The notes below the pieces were generated by a model that was not told the DNA's origin, made no database searches, and worked only from the letters and a program-made list of their open reading frames with translations. This document shows positions 36,116 to 46,700 of a DNA stretch of 64,000 bases, piece after piece (within the stretch, counting starts at the first letter, position 1; the number at the start of each line of letters is the position of its first letter). The DNA comes from Salvelinus alpinus (Eukaryota > Chordata > Actinopteri > Salmoniformes > Salmonidae): positions 19,233,038 to 19,297,037 of the forward strand of contig NC_092098.1 in NCBI RefSeq assembly GCF_045679555.1, written 5' to 3'. Both the position numbers and the translations under genes were made by a program.

Positions 36116-36655
36116 TAACATAAAAGAAATACTATGTGGGAATGTCTTATGTCTGTTCTACATGTATTGCTGGTACATGGAATATTCCTCAACTGCATAT
36201 ATCATAAATTGCTTTTGCAAATTGAAGAATTATGTTCAACAACTGACATTTTCAGATTATTTTGACAAACACACTTTGGTGCTTACAATTCATTCTCTAT
36301 TGTCATAGATTTGGTGGGCACTGTCATCTGTGATCTTGGTGATATGACCTTCTTTATGCACGTACTGATGAAACTGTCACTTAATATTTTTTTCTTAGTC
36401 TACAAACGCTCTACATTTATTCTCTGTGATAGGGTTGGATCCTATATGCTACTTTTATTATTGTCCTGTAAATGGTTCAGTGCCTATAATTTAGGCTGTG
36501 TGTAGAATGGAGCATAAAGGAAATTACCTCTACTACTAGATTACAGTGATAAGGAAAACAGCATACAAATTTGGCTTGTGTATTCATTTGCCTATAACTA
36601 ATCAGAATTCCATTATGTTTACATAAAAACGAGAATACTTCAAAATGAGAAGATC
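36116..36655. other. Gene-free stretch
   Basis: AT-rich DNA with overlapping chance ORFs. No recognised exon or repeat. Confidence 0.4.
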
Positions 36656-36659
36656 CTGC

Positions 36660-37785
36660 CATGGAAAAGACGACTGGGTGGACATGAAGTGGAAAGTGGA
36701 AAGGAGGGGAAATAACTCACACCATGCAGCAGGACACCTTCAGCTGCGGGGTCTTTGTAATGCAGGTTTGATAGTTACACTTTCAATAATGAATGGTTAG
36801 CTGTTATGTGACAATTAGGTCAAAAGCTTTATTTTTTTGGTGTAGATGACCAAAGAGGTTGCACAGAACTTCCCCAACATCCCCTCCCAAATTGACATGG
36901 AACATTCAAAAACACATGGAGCAACTGCGAAAAGAAATGGCTGAGGATATACAAAAAATGTCTGGTATGTAATGACATTTAATTCAAAGTAAATGTACGT
37001 TTATTTTTATGTAGTTGTGTCGGACAGCCATATGTTCAGTTCATGCCTATGATTTCAGAGTTCAACAAAGCCAACAACTGCTTCATGTGTGCCACTGATA
37101 AAGAACCTGGATGTGGCCCAAAGACTGACTGGGTTAGTAACTTTATTTAACATGTTTATAATATTTTGACAGTGACGGCATGTAAGACAATTTATGATAT
37201 AACACAATGTAACGCTTGTCGTGGTTGGAAGAAGAGGAGGACCAATGCGCAGCATGGTAAGTGTCCATATTGATTTAATACGAAATAATGAATACTGAAC
37301 AAAAACAAGAAAACGACAAACGAACAATCCTGAACGGTGAACCAAAAACACAGAACAGAAAATATAATCACCCACAAAACACAATGAAAAACAGGCTACC
37401 TAAATATGGCTCCCAATCAGAGACAACGACTGACACCTGCCTCTGATTGAGAACCATACTAGGCCAAACATATAGAAATAGAACAATAGAACAAAACATA
37501 GAAAAAACAACATAGAATGCCCACCCCAACTCACGCCCTGACCAAACTAAAATAAAGACATAACAAAGGAACTAAGGTCAGAACGTGACACACAATGGAT
37601 GGCTAATTTGTCATTTATCGTACTGCAATGATATTTTATATTATTTATAACGTATTACGCTTTGTTTTGTTTTAGATTGAATGTTTTGCATGCCAACAGT
37701 GGTTCCATGTGCTCTAACTAGGAATGAAGACGAGTTCAACAGAGTAATGAACACAAACTGGAAGTGCTGTCTTTGTTGTTGAAAA
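36660..37785 (+). pseudogene. Remains of a Ulp1-like protease/PHD-finger gene
   Basis: Four exon-like pieces lie in order with splice-like borders. Piece 1 (about 36,660-36,764) ends 'MQQDTFSCGVFVMQ', the Gln-Asp...Cys-Gly box of Ulp1/SENP (C48) cysteine proteases, before GT. Piece 2 starts after TAG at 36,846 with 'MTKEVAQNFPNIPSQID'. Piece 3 (about 37,059-37,131) has 'NNCFMCATDKEPGCGPKTDW'. Piece 4 (about 37,676-37,782) has 'IECFACQQWFHV' and ends 'WKCCLCC'. Pieces 3 and 4 give the Cys/His pattern of a PHD-type zinc finger. Frame breaks in pieces 1 and 2 and a stop inside the finger show it is not functional. The protease N-terminal part is not found. The intron between pieces 3 and 4 holds a solo LTR. 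The gene may derive from a DNA transposon that carried such an ORF. Confidence 0.65.
37208..37590 (-). mobile_element. Solo LTR with 5-bp target duplication
   Basis: This is a 383-bp block with TGT...ACA ends flanked on both sides by CACAA (37,203-37,207 and 37,591-37,595). There is no internal region. It looks whole as a solo LTR and sits in the intron of the Ulp1/PHD pseudogene. An LTR retrotransposon of Gypsy type is likely. The perfect duplication suggests a moderate age. Confidence 0.8.
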
Positions 37786-37858
37786 TGTATGCTATACACC
37801 ATCCACACTGAAGAGAAAAGTCAGAGAAAAGTCTGAGAAAACTTAAAAACAACATCAA

Positions 37859-38209
37859 TGTCACGACTTCCGCCGAAGTCGGTCCTTCTCCTTGTTCGGG
37901 TGGTGTTCGGCGGTCGACGTCACCGGCTTTCTAGTCACCATCGATCCATTTTTCAGTTTCGTTTTGTTTTGTCTGTATTAATCACACCTGGTTCCAATTC
38001 CCCTATCATGTTCCCTATTTAACCCTCTGGCTTTCATTTCTTTTTTGTCCGTGATTGTTTGTGCGTTAGTGGTTGTGGTTTATACATTGTGTTTGTGATT
38101 ATTTCCATTTGTGGAATTTTTGCCATTAATCGTGAGTAAACACTGTGGTTTCGCTCAACACCTGTGTCCTGCGCTTGACTCCGATAATTCTCCGCACACA
38201 ACCCTGACA
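37859..38209 (+). mobile_element. Second solo LTR with 5-bp target duplication
   Basis: This is a 351-bp block starting 'TGTCACGACTTCC' and ending 'CACACAACCCTGACA'. It is flanked by ATCAA at 37,854-37,858 and 38,210-38,214. It contains no coding part and looks whole as a solo LTR. The sequence differs from the LTR at 37,208, so it is a different family; Gypsy-like is likely. Confidence 0.85.
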
Positions 38210-38298
38210 ATCAATGTAGAAGCCAACATACAAGTCTTAAGTAAAAACGAATGCAAATAGGTTAGAAATTGTGCTACTAATGCACATGACAGCACAAA

Positions 38299-39045
38299 TT
38301 AAATCAAATCAAATGTATTTATATAGCCCTTACATCAGCTGATATCTCAAAGTGATGTACAGAAACCCAGCCTAAAACCCCAAACAGCAAGCAATGCAGG
38401 TGTAGAAGCACGGTGGCTAGGAAAAACTCCCTAGAAAGGCCAAAACCTAGAAAGAAACCTAGAGAGGAACCAGGCTATGAGGGGTGGCCAGTCCTCTTCT
38501 GGCTGTGCCGGGTGGAGATTATAACAGAACATGGCCAAGATGTTCAAATGTTCATAAATGACCAGCATGGTCAAATAATAATAATCACAGTAGTTGTCGA
38601 GGGTGCAGCAAGTCAGCACCTCAGGAGTAAATGTCAGTTGGCTTTTCATAGCCGATCATTAAGAGTATCTCTACCACTCCTGCGGTCTCTAGAGAGTTGA
38701 AAACAGCAGGTCTGGGACAGGTAGCACGTCCGGTGAACAGGTCAGGGTTCCATAGCCGCAGGCAGAACAGTTGAAACTGGAGCAACAGCACGGCCAGGTG
38801 GACTGGGGACAGCAAGGAGTCATCATGCCAGGTAGTCCTGAGGCATGGTACTAGGGCTCAGGTCCTCCGAGAGAGAGAAAGAAAGAGAGAAAGAGAGAAT
38901 TAGAGAGAGCATACTTAAATTCACACAGAACACAGGATAAGACAGGAGAAGTACTCCAGATATAACAAACTGACCCTAGCCCCCCGACACATAAACTAAT
39001 GCAGCATAAATACTGGAGGCTGAGACAGGAGGGGTCATGAACGTC
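38299..39045 (-). mobile_element. Retroelement copy, inverted relative of 34,538-35,380
   Basis: It begins 'AAATCAAATCAAATG' and 'CATCAGCTGATATCTCAAAG' and runs through the same blocks in reverse, including 'GAGGAACCAGGCTATGAGG', the purine run at 38,868-38,913 and 'CCCCCGACACATAAACTA'. The two copies are clearly diverged. Confidence 0.8.
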
Positions 39046-39049
39046 ATCA

Positions 39050-39735
39050 GAAGTGTCCTCTTAATTTGAGGGCTGAGGGGATAGGGTGTGTCTTAAGTGT
39101 TTGGACTGCAACCCGTCCATTATCTGGGATAATGGTGTTGATGTGAGCCATGACCAGCCCATCACTGCCTGGTTTGGCAACTGCTCAGCCTCCGACCGCA
39201 AGGCACTACAGAGGGTAGTGCGTACTGACTAGTACATCACTGGGGCCAAGCTTTCTGCCATCCAGGACCTCTTTACCAGGCGGTGTCAGAGGAAGGCCCT
39301 AGAAAGTGTCAAAGACTCCAACCACCCTAGTCATAGACTGTTGTCTCTGCTACCGCACGGCAAGCGGTACCGGAGCGCCAAGTCTAGGTTCAAAAGGCTT
39401 CTCAGCAGCTTCTACCCCCAAGCCATAAGACTCCTGAACATCTAATCAAATGGCTACCCAGACTATTTGCATTCCCCCCCTCTTTTACGCTGCTGCTACT
39501 CTCTTTTACTATCCATGCATAGTCACTTTAATAGCTCTACCTACATGTACATATTACCTCAATTACCTCCTGTATATAGCCACGCTATTGTTATTTTACT
39601 GCTGTTCTTTATTTGTTACTTTTATTTATTTTCTTTTTTTAGGTATTTTTCTTAAAACTGCATTGTTGGTTAAGGGCTTGTAAGTAAGCATTTCACTGTA
39701 AGGTCTACACCTGTTGTATTCAGCGCATGTGATTT
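39050..39735 (+). mobile_element. LINE 3' end with C-terminal coding remnant
   Basis: The text at about 39,175-39,445 reads as the C-terminal tail of a fish LINE ORF2 ('KAFYQEALESVKD' type, with 'LLPHGKRYRSAKSRFKRLL' and 'SSFYPQAIRLLNI'), interrupted by a stop. The 3' UTR then ends 'GTAAGCATTTCACTGTAAGG' and 'CGCATGTGATTTTGA'. The shorter tails at 8,170 and 29,305 belong to the same family. The next stretch, 39,736-40,200, shows nothing. Confidence 0.75.
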
Positions 39736-40199
39736 TGATCCAGCAGAATCTCACTACTACACCCAGTCTATCAATTCTCCATAATAACATTAATACCTCC
39801 AATAGTAGGTCACTGCTATTATATTTACCAGATGATAAAATATTTAATACAGACAGAGAATCTGAGCATACTATAATTCTAACAGGTTGTACGTCCTCCA
39901 GTCACTGGAGGGCAACTATTATCGCCAACAGTTCAACTGAGTATACTGACAGTTCATTTGTTAGTCTTCTACATATCTGCACATCAAATTCATGAACGTA
40001 AACGACTGCTCCTGTGTGCCCACTCTGCGTCCTTCGATCCCCCCCCAAAAAAGCATAAAAACTTCTACCAATGTAATTGTCAACCAGTTTCCCTATATCA
40101 CTGACTTCTGACCAATACTCACTCTCAGTGTATTACATTACCCCTCATACACCAGTAGGAGTCACTGTTTAGGCAGGAATTGTTGGACTGTGGCTTCAG

Positions 40200-40819
40200 A
40201 TTTTATTTAAATATAGATATCTCTTTATTTAGGTTGATGGCATGACATTGAAACAATGACGTTGAATCAAACATACCATTTTATTATCAACTTGAAACAA
40301 GGTAAAAAAAAATGTTTTAATCAAATATGAAATTCAACATAATTTCAACCACCCAATTGAATATAGGATGAAAAACAGACATTGATTAAATAGTAAGAAT
40401 ATGCAAAAATGTCAACATCTAAAATATGATGAAAATGTGACCTGGATCTGGTGTTGCATGTTCAAACGTATTTACAACACCACATTAAATTAATTTAGTT
40501 GCAATTTCCATGTAGATTCTACGTGAGATTTTTAACCATTCTGCAAGGAATATTCAACACAATTTCAACGTATAGATAGTTTTGATGATTATGTTGAAAT
40601 TAGATTGATGTAACAACCTGTTAGTCAGGTTAAGTCATTGTATTTAAGTTTAAGTTTTACCATAATTTCGATGTTTGCAATGCTGGTTGAATTGATATGA
40701 AAACAGTACTGGTTGATGACTTTTTGCAAATCCAGATGTTTCAAACATAGATTCAACGGCACAATACGTTGACAAATTATGTTGAAACAACGTTGATTCA
40801 ACCAGATTGTGTCCAGTGG
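40200..40819. mobile_element. MITE-like element ending in CCAGTGGG
   Basis: The right end 'ACAACGTTGATTCAACCAG' followed by 'GTCCAGTGGG' (to 40,819) is the terminus of a very common fish MITE rich in 'TTGAAAT' and 'CAACGT' words, which fill this stretch. The left end is not sharply defined. It is non-coding. Between it and 41,380 no gene is seen. Confidence 0.55.
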
Positions 40820-41379
40820 GTTATGAGTAACCTTAGAGTAAGCCCTGTTGGGCTGCAAACATTTTAATTCACATTAGAACACATATGCCATGAATTAGTT
40901 AACTGTGTTCAAAGACTTGGTTGGTCATACAACTATTAGCTGTAAAGACAATATTTTCATGATTACTAAACACATTACAGGCCACAGTATGGTAATCAAA
41001 TTGTGTCAAAATACCAAATGTTTTCAGGGTATACAACAAATCTCCAAGACCATGAAATCCAACAGATACTGTTCTAGGGGCTGCTGATTGCTCTGTTGTT
41101 GGCCCACTTCATCATTAGGTAAGAGTTATATGAGGTTGGTTGAGGGCACTCTCCAGGATCTGAGTCTTACCCTCTGTGCTGCTTATCTGTTCTCATGTAA
41201 CCTACCTTCGGGGTTAAGGATGTGGAAAATGACTGCATGTGACTTGTGTGTATACGCCTGCAACTCATTGCTCTACCCTATATTATTCTTATTATTATTC
41301 TGCTTAAAGAACTCTACATCTTATCTTGGCATTGAACTCAAAGAAAATACTTGATATTCACAGTTATGTTTGTTACATA

Positions 41380-42084
41380 CAGAGCCTTCAGAAAGTGTTC
41401 ACACCCCTTGACTTATTCCACATTTTGTTGTGTTACAGCCTGAATTCAAAATGGATTAAATAGATTTTTTCTCTCAATGATCTACACAATACCACATAAT
41501 ACCACACATAATACCACACAATACCACATAATGACAAAGTGAAAACATGTTTTTAGAATATTTTGCAAATTTATTGAAAATGAAATACATAAATATCTCA
41601 TTTACGTAAGTATTCACACCTTTGGCTGCAATTACAGCTGTGAGTCTTTCTGGGTAAGTCTCGAAGAGGTTTGCACACCTGAATTTTACAATATTTGCAC
41701 ATTATTCTTTAAAAATTCTTCAAGCTTTGTGAAGTTGGTTGTTTATTATTGCAAGACATCCGTCTTGCCATAGATTTTCAAGCCAATTTAAATCAGAACT
41801 ATAACTAGACGACTCAGGAACATTCATAGTGAGTCCATGCACATTTTTACTCCTGAACCTATTTAGGCTTGCCATAACAAAGGGGTTGAATACTTACTGA
41901 CTCAAGACATTTCAGCTTTTCATTTTTAATTGATTTGTAAAAATTGCAAAAAAAACTATTCCAGTTGGTCATTATGGGGTATTGTGTGTAGGCCAGTGAC
42001 ACAAAATCTAAATGTAATATTCAGGCTGTAACAAAACAAAATATGGAACAAGTCAAGGGGTGTGAATACTTTCTGAGGGCACTG
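41380..42084. mobile_element. Non-autonomous Tc1-like element with both TIRs
   Basis: It is flanked by TA (41,378-41,379; 42,085-42,086). The left end 'CCTTCAGAAAGTGTTCACAC' and the right end 'GTGTGAATACTTTCTGAGGG' are inverted copies. The interior of about 550 bases keeps only traces of a transposase (region near 41,630-41,790) and a short 'AATACCACA' tandem run at 41,489-41,530. Confidence 0.85.
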
Positions 42085-42144
42085 TACTCTTAATGCAACA
42101 GTCATAAAGTTAATATGAAAATGATTTTCTTATTAGGAAGGACA

Positions 42145-42150
42145 TTTATT
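42145..42150 (-). terminator. Likely poly(A) signal of cnga2
   Basis: AATAAA on the minus strand (TTTATT as written), about 80 bases after the channel's stop codon. Confidence 0.5.
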
Positions 42151-42227
42151 GTACATTTGTGTATACCCTTGTGAGTTTGAAAGTGCTTAGAAAGTGCTAG
42201 GCCTAGAGCCATGGTCTCAGGCAGCTT

Positions 42228-45200
42228 TCAAGTTTGAACAGTGGATTCAGTCGGCTCATCATTTCCATGGTCACCCTGCTCAACGGTATTGGCAGCGGCC
42301 AGAGTGTCTGCCTCAGCCTCAGATGCTGAGTCTTCGTCAGAAAGGTCTGCGTCTGAGAGGATCCCGCAGCCCGTGTGGCACAGCTGGCGCTCCAGGTTGG
42401 TGATGCGCCGCTTCAGCCGCTGCTGTGTGGCCGTGTACTCGCTGAGCAGGCGGGCGAAGCGCGTCTGCAGGGTGTCCAGAGAGGACTCCAGCCTCTCCAC
42501 CTTCTCCTCAGTGTCCTCTCCACCCAGTCTGCCAGCCTCTGCATTCTCATCCAGGAGGCCCTCCTTCATAAGGATCTCCTTCCCCCTCTCCTCCAGCACC
42601 TTCTTAGCATCCGGGTACTCGGTCACTGCTTCCATCAGGTCGTCCTTAGAGAGGCAGAAGAGGTCAGAATAGCCGATGCTGCGGATATTGGCCGTCCTGC
42701 GGTTTCCCATTTTGCTGCCCTGGATGTTGAGGATACTTATCTCCCCAAAGCAGCTGCCGGCGGTGAGGAGGGCGTACTGTGTGACCCCGTCATTTGCCAC
42801 CACTGCCAGCTTCCCCTCTTTGATGATGTACATCTCCTTCCCTATGTCCCCTTTGCGGCAGATGTAGTCCCCTGGGCTATAGACCTGTGGCCGGAGTTTC
42901 AGCACCAGCTCCACCAACAGTCCAGCCTCACAGTCCTGAAAGATACGCACTTTCTTCAGGGTCTCCAGGTGCACATTGATGGCGATCTCAGCCCGCAATT
43001 TGTTAGGCAAGTTCTTCAATACCTCCTGCTCATCCACTGCTTTCTTATTAGTCCAGAGGTAGTCAAACCACTTAATGACGCGTGCTTCCAGCTCCTTGCT
43101 GACCCGGCGGAAGTGCATGTAGTGTTTGATGGCATCAATACGGGCCTGAAACTCTGCACGTGTGGCATTCATGTTGGAAATCATGGAGCCAACATTACCC
43201 ACAATCGTGGCAAAGATCAGCACCCCAACTAGGAAGTCAAAGACCACAAAAAGATACTCCTCATCCCGTACAGGTGCAGGCATCTCTCCAATAGTGGTGA
43301 GGGTGAGGGTGGACCAGTACAGGCAGTAGACATAGCCCCGGGTTAGGGAGCCATACTCAGGGTTGGAGATGTTGGGGTACACCCAGGTATCAGAGCCAAA
43401 CCCTAGAGATTTGGAAATAGCAAAGTAGATGCAGGCGTTCCAGTGGATGATGACCAAGATGTAGAGCACCAAGTTGCAGATGCGGAAGATGTTGGGGTAG
43501 TTTGTGCGTGTCTCAGTGCGGTCAAAGAACTCAAACATGCGTGGGAAGCGCAGCAGGCGATTGAATCTGAGCTCTGGGGTGTGGATTCCTGTGGATATGT
43601 AGGCCAGATCAGTGGGTAGGATGGACACGACATCCAGCTTGAACTGAAATGTGCGGACGTAGCTGTCTCTCAGCTTGGAGAGGTCCTTCACCAGCAGACC
43701 CTGCTCCAGAAACCCTGTGGTATAAAGAAGGTGTTGCCATTAGCACGAAAATATCTACCCAGGTTATCAATCATCTCTCACATCTCTTTGTTTGGATCAG
43801 TAAATAATAAATACAGCTATACATAATGTAACAAAAGTGTGTTTAGTCTCAAGCTAGGACCTGGTTTAAGGGTGTATATGATGGTGATGTACCTGTGCGG
43901 AGTCGGACACATGTGTCCAAGATGTACAAAGCGTCTGAAAGGTAGTCCAGCACCAACCAGCAGATGTAATTGCTTGTCTGCAGTTTGTCAAAGCATGCCC
44001 TACACAAAGAAGAGAAAAAGAGAATACTTAACTCCAGCATCAAACTTCCATCTATCAGTCCAACATTATATTGTTTCATTTTACTGATGAATTAACATCC
44101 CCTCTGGTGTTGTGCTATGTGTGGACTGTAGGACCAAACAGAAAATGCCTGTGTTCTCAACTACCTAGCCACAATGAGGATCCAGTTGTAGAGCACAGCT
44201 ATAGCAATAACAAACAGCCAACGGTAGTACATGTCGTCTGATGGGGACACAACGAACACACCCCATTTTTTCCTGAGAAATAAAAGAGAATGGTTCATGT
44301 CAAATAAGGTTACACAGCCTTTTTTGTTTCTGCAGGTAGACATGGGTGGATCTGATCTTCAAGGGCCATGTGTCTGAAAGACTAACCACTGAACATATAT
44401 CAGCTTTAATAATGACTACATTATTATGATGAGGCTGTAGACTGTATCAAATGGGGTCCATTTAAGGTAGTAAAGGTAGTAATAAAAAAAAAATACATCC
44501 ACATGTTGGATTTTTATTAAACTGAAGTAGATACATGTTACATTGTAATTCAGAACAGTTTATAGCGTATTTAGAGAATCATCACAGAGACAGACATACC
44601 TAAATCTCCCTTTGGTATTGTTGCCATTGGCATCAGGCTGCGTATTGCTGATGCGACTAGGGGCAGTCCTGAGCTCAGGGCCACGGAAGCGTTCCAAGAA
44701 AGAGTCTGGCCGCTCCTCCTCCTCTACAAGGCTCCTGTGTGCCCACTCCCTCAGAATCACCACCAAATTCACTAATCTGAGAGAGAGAGAGAAAGAGAGA
44801 GAGAGAGAAAGAGAGCGAGAGAGAGGGAAGGGAGAGAGACAGAGCTATTTAGAGATACCGGTAAAGAGTAGCAGAGTTTGTATAAAATAACTGTATTAAG
44901 CAGAGTAAATTGGGACAGATTAGCATATGGGTGAGGCAATTTCAACATCACACTATCTATCAGTTGTGAGCTTTGGAAACTACCATTGCTGAGGTACCAG
45001 AATTTACCTAGACAGAGCTCCCCGTCCTTGAAAAGAGTTCCTTGAGTTGTTTCGACCATCGAGAGCAGCCACCCGTGCCAGCTCTGAGGATGTGTCATCA
45101 TTATCATGATCACATTCTGATGGCACTCTAGGAGAAGAGAAGACAGAGGCAGACGCAGAAAAGATGCACTCTTGAGCAGGGGTAGGTATACATTTGGATG

Positions 45201-45487
45201 CACAAACAATGACCATTTGAGACTCTGATTAGCAGTTGAAAAAGGGAGGCAGGGTCAAATATTGTACATGGTGGTACATTGTGTAAAACAGGAAGAGTTG
45301 TATATAAGCATAAAGGATGCATGCAGCAAAGAAATATAATTCTAGAACTAGAACCCTATGCATGCCTCTGTGTAACCCACCTGCTGAGAGTACTCTCAGC
45401 TCTCTCCCTCTCTGGCTCCTCCTCCACAGTGGTCTTCACTGAGAGACGATGGGGGGACAAGTCTCTGTCGGCCACCTGGCCTGTCAT
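42228..45487 (-). CDS. cnga2: Cyclic-nucleotide-gated cation channel alpha subunit, CNGA2-like
   Basis: The gene encodes a plasma-membrane channel opened by cAMP or cGMP, used in olfactory or photoreceptor-type transduction. Coding exons (minus): 45,487-45,381, 45,127-45,008, 44,776-44,600, 44,272-44,165, 43,999-43,893, 43,714-42,228. They have GT/AG borders, keep frame and give 701 aa; human CNGA2 is about 664. The N-terminal tail has '[10 protein letters not shown]' and '[12 protein letters not shown]', matching the CNGA2 calmodulin-binding stretch, then '[14 protein letters not shown]'. S1-S6 follow. The pore motif is '[11 protein letters not shown]' with filter Glu at about 350. The C-linker contains '[13 protein letters not shown]'. 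The cyclic-nucleotide domain (about 465-580) has 'FGEISIL' and 'RRTANIRS'. A coiled coil ('[16 protein letters not shown]', about 601-616) precedes an acidic tail. '[16 protein letters not shown]' and 'KMGNRRTA' favour CNGA2 over CNGA1/3. An acceptor just before the ATG implies an unplaced 5' non-coding exon. Confidence 0.95.
44777..44850. repeat. (GA)n microsatellite forming a splice-site pyrimidine tract
   Basis: An imperfect GA run lies directly next to the acceptor of cnga2 coding exon 3 (AG at 44,777-44,778 read on the minus strand). On the coding strand it is a CT run that serves as the polypyrimidine tract. Confidence 0.85.
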
Positions 45488-45489
45488 CT

Positions 45490-45760
45490 TCAGCTGAAAT
45501 GAGCTTTCAATTCATACAGAGAAACATTAAGAGTCTTTCCATTCCATCTGATTTGATACGCCCAAAAACTGACCACTACTTGACCATAATTATGAGCTTT
45601 TCATACAGTATGTAACTAACATCTTGTTACGTGCCTCCTAACGGAGGGAGGTGCAGGAATCAGGAGCAGGAGAGCGAGGAATTCCCAGTGGCAAAATAGT
45701 TTAATGAGCAGTCCAAAACACAACTACAACATGGGACTGAAACACGCCCAAACGAGACGG
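45490..45760. other. cnga2 5' flank with a possible LTR scrap
   Basis: No further coding exon of cnga2 is seen. From about 45,624 the sequence resembles one end of an LTR-type repeat ('TGTTACGTGCCTCC'), but no partner end or target duplication is convincing. Confidence 0.3.
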
Positions 45761-46293
45761 TCCTGGCGCTTGCTGGACTTTCTTGGGCGCCCTGAAGCCT
45801 TCTTCACAACAATTGAACCACTCTCCTTGAAGTTCTTGATTATCCGATAAATGGTTGATTTAGGTGCAATCTTACTGGCAGCAATATCCTTGCCTGTGAA
45901 GCCCTTTTTGTGCAAAGCAATGATGACGGCACGTGTTTCCTTGCAGGTAACCATGGATGACAGAGGAAGAACAATGATTCCAAGCACCACCCTCCTTTTG
46001 AAGCTTCCAGTCTGTTATTCGAACTCAATCAGCATGGCAGAGTGATCTCCAGCCTTATACTCGTCAACAGTCACACCTGTGTTAATGAGAGAATCACTGA
46101 GATGACGTCAACTGGTCCTTTTGTGGCAGGGCTGAAATGCAGTGGAAATGTTTTTGGGGGATTCAGTTCATTTGCATGGCAAAGAGGGACTTTGCAATTA
46201 ATTGCAATTCATCTGATCACTCTTCATAACATTCTGGAGTATATGCAAATTGCCATCATACAAACTGAGGCAGCAGACTTTGTGAAAATTAAT
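45761..46293 (-). mobile_element. Tc1-like transposon fragment, transposase N-terminus
   Basis: The minus strand encodes 'TCKETRAVIIALHKKGFTGK' and 'IYRIIKNFKESGSIVVKKAS' (about 45,765-45,950), the two helix-turn-helix units of a Tc1 transposase, ending 'GRPRKSSKR'. Its 5' leader runs to about 46,293. The catalytic domain and the right TIR are missing. Confidence 0.8.
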
Positions 46294-46334
46294 ATAATAG
46301 AAAATACAGGCTTTCTATGGTCAGGACGTGACAG

Positions 46335-46700
46335 TTAAAGAAGTATTTTTAAGCCTTGAGACAATTGAGACATGGATTGTGCCATTCAGAGGGGGAAGGG
46401 CCAAGACAAAATATTTAAATGCCTTTGAACGGGGTATGGTAGTAGGTGCGAGGCACACAGGTTTGTGTCAAGAACTGCAACACTGCAGGATTTTTCACGC
46501 TCAACAGTTTCCCGTATTTATCAAGAATGGTCTACCACCCAAAGGACATCCAAACAACTTGACACAACTGTGGGAAGCATTTGGAGTCAACACGGGCCAG
46601 CCTGCCTGTGGAACGCTTTCGACACCTTGTAGAGTCCATGCCCCGACAAATTGAGGCTGTTCTGAGGGCAAAGGAAGGGGGGTGCAACTCAATACTAGAA
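46335..46700 (+). repeat. Inner part of a DNA repeat also found at 48.9-49.6 kb
   Basis: The text 'GGCCAAGACAAAATATTTAA', 'CCTTTGAACGGGGTATG' and 'AAAGGACATCCAA' recurs in reverse at 49,130-49,370. No outer ends are present here. Open frames in it (46,328-46,654) are remnants shared with the other copy. Confidence 0.65.

Noticed and set aside
42375-43232. 285-codon plus-strand ORF
   Set aside because: It is the antisense shadow of the last cnga2 exon.
45624-46334. Pair of LTR-like ends around the Tc1 N-terminal fragment
   Set aside because: The ends begin TGT and finish ACA, but the neighbouring 5 bases differ and the inner sequences do not look like one LTR.
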